Source: Diprion similis (Eukaryota > Arthropoda > Insecta > Hymenoptera > Diprionidae). From it: DNA of 64,000 bases. The notes beneath the pieces are model-generated. The model was not told where the DNA came from. It searched no databases and was given only the letters and a program-made list of their open reading frames with translations. The stretch covers positions 11,789,146 to 11,853,145 of the forward strand of contig NC_060118.1 in the NCBI RefSeq assembly GCF_021155765.1. Direction: 5' to 3'. A program made the position numbers and the translations under genes. Of the stretch, positions 57,801 through 64,000 are shown one piece after another (position 1 is the stretch's first letter; each line of letters opens with the position of its first letter).

Positions 57801-58195
57801 TCGCAAAATTACGTCGGAATAGTGTTCTAAAGAATTATTTGCAGCACTTTTCAAAGTCGTCGAAATTTTCATCAAAAATGCAAAGGGGTTAGCCTTGGTT
57901 TTTTTTTGGCCTAAAAATTTTTGGTCTGGGAATCGATTAGTATGACGCTTTTCACACTAATTGGACGCCCAGGAACTCAAAAAACACAAGAAAAATAGCG
58001 TAAGACCAGCAGCAGAGGAATGACGATGAAAATCTGCAGTTTTTCGGCTGTAACTTTACAGGTGTTGCTCGCAGCGCATTGGGACTGCGATCAATCGATT
58101 TCTCTCGCAAAATTACGTGGGAATAGTGTTCTCAAGAAATAATTGCAGCACTTTTCGAAGTCGTCGAAATGTTTGCCAGAAATGCAAAGGGGTTA
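36898..58195. repeat. 304-bp satellite array, about 70 near-identical tandem copies
   Basis: A fixed landmark in the monomer recurs every 304 bases from 37201 to 58179. The exceptions are two 305-base steps (near 52515 and 56165), where an A-run in the monomer has one extra A. The monomers differ at only a few sites. Two main types exist: A (about 48 copies, TTCTAAAGAATTAATTGCAG) and B (about 22 copies, TTTTAAAAAATTATTATTAG). Each monomer contains a 75-codon minus-strand ORF by virtue of homogenisation. The unit length, about two nucleosomes, is typical of a chromosomal satellite. The array ends abruptly at about 58195 inside a monomer, after one more diverged copy (57950-58195). No spacers, target-site duplications or transposase were seen. 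Confidence 0.98.
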
Positions 58196-59755
58196 GTCAC
58201 ACTCTCACCGCCATTTTACAGCTACGCAATCTTCGCTTCAGAAAATACCAAATTAGCGAATTCTTACTAAATTCAGAGATTCTTGCTCCACAAAGAAAAC
58301 AGAAGAGGCATCCACAAACTCACGCGTCTAATTGTAAGCGCTTTCTGTCCAGAATGTGTTTTCTCTAATTAACGTTGTCAATCGGACGTTGTTGAAAACA
58401 TTTTTTGAGTTTGGATCGTCGATTACCTTATTTTTGCAAATCAAAGATTGTTTTTCAAGTGAGTCAGCTGTTTCCTGTTGCCCTGATATTGAAGACCTCA
58501 TCTGAATGCATCTTTCTGGTATTTCTCGTAGCAAGTGTGGATATCGCAAATAGTCGTGGTCCCTCAGTTCTGTGATTCAACGAGCGAGCAACTGGAATCG
58601 CATCTAAATTCCATTGCAAGATCATGGGGATATTAGGTGCGAAGAAACCGATCTTGGGATTATCGAACGCTGCGATTCCTGTGGAATCAACGATTCAGCG
58701 CTGTCTTCCACCTAGCTTAATCGTGGGCCGAAATGATCTTTTTTAATTTGACTGAAAAATTCATGACCAAGACAGAAGTAATGAGAGTAACGACAGTTCT
58801 TAGACTTCCGGGTGCTCAATATTGTTTAATTCCATCTACATACTCTGAACGTTTTAATAAAATTACAAATCCAATAACCATGAAGCCACGTCAATCCTTA
58901 AAATGAGAAATAGCTCAGTTGTTGCCATAATTACGAAAGACAAAGCTTTGTTGAGTGATGAAAGTTTTTCCTAACAGCCGAATTGCGATTCTTGATACCG
59001 TCGATCAGATGATTCTAAATTCAATCATAAACGCAGTCTTTGTCACTATGAAAAAGCAAAAATCGATGTGTTTTGTTACGAGCAGTTGAGATCAAGTAGT
59101 ACTTCTTCAAGTGTAATCTGCAAACTCTGATACACATTACATAGCATATGTTCTACATAAATATTTCCAATATGCAAGGGAGGTCGACGGAGGGGTCAAG
59201 GGTCCAAGGGGTCAACTGATATTGCCAAGTCCAGTATTGCGCATGTGTAACATACAAGCATACTTATCAGCGTTACTTCAAAGCAATTGTGTAGCATATT
59301 TTCGGGAGACAACTCTTTGAATATATACTGGCAATTCTGACAGAGTGCGCTTAAAAAATTTGGGCAGCATTTACTTACATCCGCACGAATAGCGAGAAAA
59401 ACGAGTAAGTAACCGCACGTGGTACACTAACAATATACTTGTCCGGCTAAAACTGTAAATCGGTAATAAATATTCTCTCAAAGGTTGTAGCACTGATTAT
59501 TTTGATTTTTAAAAACGATAGACAAATTATATTATTGCAGGTAGTCGCCAAATTGGCTCTACATCTCATTTCGTTTTTAATGCAATCAGAAGTAATCGTT
59601 AACGTATAATGATTCGACTGTATCGTCCATTTATACGAATTTATACGAAAATTGCAATTAAAGTATAAGTGAATATGTGTATGGCGATACGTACGTCTGA
59701 CAAACATTGATATCAAGTGATAAATAATTATATGACGCACGTACATTTCTCAGGA
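58196..59755. other. Interval between satellite and SDR gene
   Basis: Non-repetitive sequence starting exactly where the last satellite monomer stops. There are no ORFs with recognisable domains. It presumably contains the SDR promoter and 5' UTR; a possible 5' UTR acceptor (TTTCTCAG) ends at 59753, three bases before the chosen ATG. Confidence 0.5.
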
Positions 59756-60347
59756 ATGCAAATAAAAAGCAAAATTGTTTTGCTAACCGGGGGGGCCAAT
59801 GGAATAGGATTTGCCTATGCTAGAGAACTTTTGCGGAATGGTGCTGGTGTAAGTTTCAAAATTGCATATATTTTTAAGTTTTTCATTTATATTTCTCACG
59901 AGAACGAGTCTCGTTTTCTGTACGATAAAATATCTGCCGACAATTCTGTACAATGCAGAGTCCCAAGAATGATTAATTCAATTATACAGTAAAATTTTCG
60001 GGATATACAGCGCATAGTTATTCTGGACGTGAAGGATTCGAGCGGCAAAGAAGCGGCAAGTAAATTGAACAAGGAATTCGGACAGGGGCACGTCGTCTTC
60101 ATTTTCTGCGACGTGTCAAAACCGCAAGAATTAGAAGGTGGGTACCTACTTTAAATCGACTTTAACTCTCTGGATTACATGACTTTCCATACTTTCATAT
60201 TCGATATGCGAAGCCGGATTCGCAGAGACGGTCAAGCAATTCGGTGGCCTTGATATTCTGATAAACAATGCTGGGATTATGGATGACGTACGATGGGAGC
60301 TCATGATTGCCACCAACGTAGTGAGTACACACAAGGCCGATAATCGT

Positions 60348-60382
<35 letters not shown>

Positions 60383-61311
60383 AAAATATTAAAAATTGAA
60401 TTTTGGGACTATTTAAAACCAAATAGATTATGAATAGAGATTATAATGACTTGAAATAGATAAAGACCGTTTAGGAATTACTGAATTATCATTCGAAATG
60501 AAATAAGCGAGGAGATTTTATCACGAGGATGAACAAATTTCAAATTTCATGGTATCAGAATGCTGTGGTTCGCGGAACGCTCCTGGGCTTGCAATACATG
60601 GGAAAAGACAAGGGAGGCAAGGGGGGTGTGATTGTTAACATCGCGTCCATCTTGGGCTCGGTACCGTCGAAATATTTCCCAGTTTATACGGGAACGAAGT
60701 ACGCCGTAATAGGATTGAGTCAGTCTTTCGCGGTAAGATTCGACAGGAAGAATGTAAAGAGAGTTACAAGTAGGCCGTTAGTAAGTACCCGACGACCCCT
60801 AATTTGTATTTCCTTAAACCTGCCGCAGATGCCTTATCATTACGAGAAAACAGGCGTTCGAATATTGACGCTGTGCCCGGGCCTCACAGACACTGAACTG
60901 CTCAGGAAATCTCAGGAAAGAATATTAGATATAATCGACGTTGAAGAACTAGCTGAAGACAGCAGCAGTTTAACTTCCCAAAAGTTTGTAGAATTTGTTC
61001 TATGTTTTTTGTATAGCAGGCCAGATGGCACAAAACTTAAAGTCGTCTAAAGGATGTCTTATCCTCTAGACGCCTTTTCGACGACTTTAAGTTTCGTGCT
61101 GTCCAGGAGGTGAGCTCTTGCTAATAAGTATTCACAAGTCATTAACCTGCGGTTTGATTTGTTCTGATTTTCCAGAGTTGACAGCGTCGCACATGGCTTG
61201 GTATACCTGATCCGATCGGCCCAAAACAGCACTGTTTGGGTAGCTGAAAACGGAGAACCCGTTTACCAAATTATGATTCCCGATCGTTTACTCACCAAAG
61301 TTTCAGTCTGA
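59756..61311 (+). CDS. 15-hydroxyprostaglandin dehydrogenase-like SDR, NAD type, 263 aa
   Basis: Six exons: 59756-59848, 60011-60137, 60214-60320, 60559-60732, 60829-60983 and 61176-61311, totalling 792 coding bases. This is a classical short-chain dehydrogenase/reductase. It has the TGGANGIG cofactor loop (T11-G18) and Asp37 at the end of beta-2, which predicts NAD over NADP. NNAG is at 91-94, and the catalytic set is N108, S139, Y152 and K156 (YTGTK). The PG motif is in CPGLTDT. Length and the C-terminal VWVAENGEPVY block match the 15-PGDH family, which oxidises the 15-hydroxyl of prostaglandins. Insect members often have other or unknown alcohol substrates. The donor of intron 5 is weak (AA|GTTTGT at 60984), chosen because it restores the conserved QKVDSVA junction. 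Intron 4 is 96 bases with no in-frame stop. The start at 59756 gives the usual short N-terminus; an in-frame ATG at 59732 is the alternative, and a possible acceptor (TTTCTCAG) lies between them. Confidence 0.92.
60348..60381. repeat. 34-base poly(G) run in SDR intron 3
   Basis: An uninterrupted G homopolymer of 34 bases in an otherwise AT-rich intron. It has G-quadruplex potential on the plus strand. It could also be an assembly or sequencing length artefact. Confidence 0.9.
61021..61107. repeat. Hairpin in SDR intron 5
   Basis: The left arm 61021-61049 (CACAAAACTTAAAGTCGTC core) and right arm 61078-61107 (GACGACTTTAAGTTTCGTG core) are reverse complements with about three mismatches. An inner pair (GTCTAAAGGAT and ATCCTCTAGAC) competes or extends. 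The hairpin lies about 35 bases after the weak donor at 60984. Confidence 0.8.
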
Positions 61312-61324
61312 ATATAATTCGAAC

Positions 61325-61330
61325 AATAAA
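61325..61330 (+). terminator. Poly(A) signal AATAAA of the SDR gene
   Basis: An exact AATAAA hexamer lies 14 bases after the SDR stop codon. A T-rich and A-rich tract follows within 50 bases. A very short 3' UTR is implied. Confidence 0.6.
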
Positions 61331-64000
61331 TATGATCTATGTGTAAAAAAATTTCAAAATATTGATAAAAAAAAAAAATGTTCAGCGTAATCAATTTATA
61401 CGGTTTGTATCATAATATTAAATTATGTGGAAAAAAGAGTGTGAATAACCGACTGAAGTTACTCGTGCTTTCAGCGTTTTTTGATTTCTATTTTCTTTTG
61501 ATATCAGAAAATTCAATTATAAGTATTAAAATACGATAAGATGGGCGGAGATTTTCATAATACAGTTACAGTTTGTGATTCCTTTCATTCCTTTCAAAAT
61601 TTTGTGAAGGTTTCTGGGTGATTGAATCGAATTCCAAAGTAGAAGAGAAATCACAAGATCCACTGTACAAAATAAAATTAATTGTCAGTAGAAAAAAATA
61701 AAACCGAAAAATGAAAGAAACGTTGTTTAGGGTATAATGTATGCATGATGAAACTTAACAATATTTCTTTTTTTTTTTCGTTTACCCTCACTCTCCAAAT
61801 ACCATGTTAGACCATTTTTATTACGCATCAAAACGTTTGAAAAAATTACGATACTCTTTCTTTTCACGTCCTTTGTTTTTTTTTATATCGTTTTAGAATT
61901 ACTTCGCAATCTTCTCACTGAACTTTTGGGCACTTTTGCAAATCAATTATTACATGTCCCCTCGCATATTTCCGAAATGTTTCAGGAAATTATTCTATTA
62001 TTTTATTATTATTCTTGGTACGTACTAATGATATCCGCAGTAACAATAATAAACAACAAAACAGGGGGTGGGGGGGGGGGGGGGGGGGGATAAATTTCTA
62101 CTGATATTAATACTGCTACTAATAACAATATAAATGTAGAATTAGAAGAATGTTTATTTTAAGTTTCAGTTTCGTTTACTCGCGATTGTTGGTACCTAAA
62201 TAAATATACTTGCAAAATTATGCCTTGCATCTCTCTTTTAGTTACGTATCTGTATTTCTACCACTATAGAAATGATTCATATATTTTTATACACCGTATT
62301 TTTCTTCGTGCGTTTTTTTTTCTTTCTTTTTTTTTTTTGTCTTTTTACAGATCTTTATTATTTTTACTCTTTTCTATTGTCGCAACACGATATAACGTGA
62401 TCACTCACATTATATTTCTTACATAATACAATAATTTTCACTTGAAAGAGGGAGCTGGCGAAAAAGAGGTGAACTATATTGTATACACCATACGCCAAGA
62501 AATTAACACGGCTGTAAGAATCGTAAGAATGTTTGATTGAAACAAGAGATGTGGAATAAAATTATCCAACAAATGTAATTTGTAACACCGTCAGCACGAT
62601 TTTATGCTTTTAAATGATCACATCGAATTTAGCACATTAAAAAACCTGACTTACGGTAAACGAAAGAGATAAATTATATTATTTCCTTTCCTTTTCTTTT
62701 CTTTCTTTCTTTTTTTTTTTATTATTAATACGATACATGTATGTAATATATTAAATGAAAAATTTTTCGTGATATCGGTAAATTTTTGTCATCTGTTTGT
62801 ATTTTTCATACTTCCTTAACTCTTGACAAATAACCTGAGTGAGAGAGAGAGAGAGAGAGAGTGTGATAAAAGAAAAATGAATGAATAAACATTGCATCGT
62901 TGAAGAGTTTGTATTAACATGTGTTACAAGTTGAGCAAAAGATAGGAAAAATAAACGGTGTCTTTCAGATTTTTCAATAATAATATACAAGAGTACGGTC
63001 AAAGGGAAAAAAAGTAAAATAAAATAACTATACTAGCAAGTATCTATCTGTGGCCATATTAAATTTTATACATATGGTTCGATTAGACACGTATCTGTGC
63101 TGTTGTATATTCATTATTATACGTATACGTATAAATATTCAAGTCTTCGCAATTCGCCCCCAAAAATTTTATAGTGCACAGTAGGTCAATGACTGTGCGC
63201 ACGAAAAGAGCTAATTAATATTTAAATTATCATATTTTTTTCTTTTTTTATCGCAAACATTTCCTGCTTTTTCTGGGTATGTAAATATAAATTGTATTTA
63301 TAATTTTCTGTAAATTTAATCTTTATATAGTAATTCAGTAAAGGCGCGTTTCTCCTTATTGCAATGAGAATTGATTTATTTACAGATATATATATATATA
63401 TATATGTGTATATATAATCTGCAAATTTCTACGAAAACCGTAGATTTTTTTTCTTTCTTTTTCTCTAATTTTCCAAGTTTTCTTTCGAAGCGGTTATCTT
63501 TACCAGTTTGCAGTTAGGAGAATGTTACCATATAATTTCAGGCTTACATGTATAAATAATATAGGGGAAAAAAGTTGGAACAGAAAAAAAAAGAAAAAAA
63601 AAAAAAATTAATCACAAATAAAATTGAAATGTCGCGAGAAAAAAAACAACGTATACAATCTAAATTCTTCGTTTAACGTGGGAAGACCGTTACCAGCCGT
63701 AAGAATAAAATTCTGTCTGCTTAAACCTATACATATCTCGACGCATGTGAATAAATTGTCTACTATGACATCGTTGAAAATCATAATTAATTAATTGATT
63801 AATTATTTTAATCATTTTTTGTGTTTTTCTTCCCTCCCTCTTTTACTTCAATATTTTTCCTTGTTTTTTTTTTTTTTTTTTTTTTGTATCTTCTCTTTTC
63901 ATTCTCATTGTTTACACACAGACACACACGTTGCCCAATCGTAATTATTGTTAAAACCCCATCCAGTTTTCAGTTTATCATTTAAAATATAATATAATTC
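61331..64000. other. AT-rich right end of the window, no gene seen
   Basis: It contains many T and A homopolymers, a (GA)n microsatellite at 62838-62861, a (TA)n tract at 63384-63415 and a near-palindromic AATTAATTAATTGATTAATT block near 63785. Low-complexity A/T composition like this is common in long 3' UTRs, so the region might be the 3' UTR of a gene beyond the right edge. No ORF supports a protein. Confidence 0.5.
62064..62089. repeat. Second poly(G) run (G5 T G20)
   Basis: Twenty-six bases, all G except one T, 0.75 kb downstream of the SDR gene. Confidence 0.9.

Noticed and set aside
36983..57875. About 66 tandem 75-codon ORFs as a gene family
   Set aside because: They are the same frame of a homogenised 304-bp satellite. 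The unit is not a multiple of three, no signals surround each copy, and identity extends equally outside the frame.
36898..58195. CRISPR-like array
   Set aside because: The units are 304 bp, contiguous, without spacers, and the DNA is eukaryotic.
36898..58195. CENP-B box in the satellite
   Set aside because: I found no match to the TTCG-A--CGGG core on either strand of the monomer, by eye.
60529..61050. 173-codon SDR ORF as a complete gene
   Set aside because: It is exons 4 and 5 plus a stop-free intron and read-through. The cofactor-binding half and the true C-terminus lie in other exons.

Overview
The window is eukaryotic nuclear DNA from an arthropod, almost certainly an insect. Its genes are split by GT-AG introns. 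Their products are typical insect proteins: a prostanoid-receptor-like GPCR, a taxilin, a secreted one-domain peritrophin-type chitin-binding protein, and a 15-hydroxyprostaglandin-dehydrogenase-type SDR. The AT-rich but CpG-rich composition would fit Hymenoptera. That order-level guess is inference and was not tested. There are no prokaryotic operons, rRNA or tRNA genes, CRISPR arrays, or complete transposase or reverse-transcriptase genes that I can see.

Layout. 1-4149: the 5' part of a minus-strand GPCR gene; two coding exons are present and the rest lies beyond base 1. Its introns hold inverted-repeat elements and a 117-bp tandem repeat. 4150-14184: about 10 kb without a recognisable gene, holding simple repeats, one copy of an interspersed repeat and two foldback elements. 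14185-16836: a five-exon taxilin gene (+). 16837-34797: a seven-coding-exon chitin-binding protein gene (+), with a probable TATA-driven 5' UTR exon near 19.3 kb and an 8.4-kb first coding intron packed with foldback and MITE-like elements. 35650-58195: a satellite domain. About 21.3 kb of it is a near-homogeneous tandem array of roughly 70 copies of a 304-bp monomer, flanked on the left by decayed monomers. 59756-61311: a six-exon NAD-type SDR gene (+). 61312-64000: AT-rich, no gene seen.

The most striking feature is the 304-bp satellite. It sits only about 1-2 kb from each of two ordinary genes. It has two monomer types (A and B) that differ mainly in one short box, and it carries two visible scales of higher-order duplication: 15 monomers (4,560 bp) on the left and 12 monomers (3,649 bp) on the right. 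The second theme is a high density of palindromic (foldback) elements with no transposase in the window. I count about eight between 60 and 32,331.

The genes do not form an operon-like system. The GPCR looks like a prostaglandin receptor and the SDR resembles the enzyme that inactivates prostaglandins, so both could bear on eicosanoid signalling. With more than 55 kb between them, their co-location may be chance.
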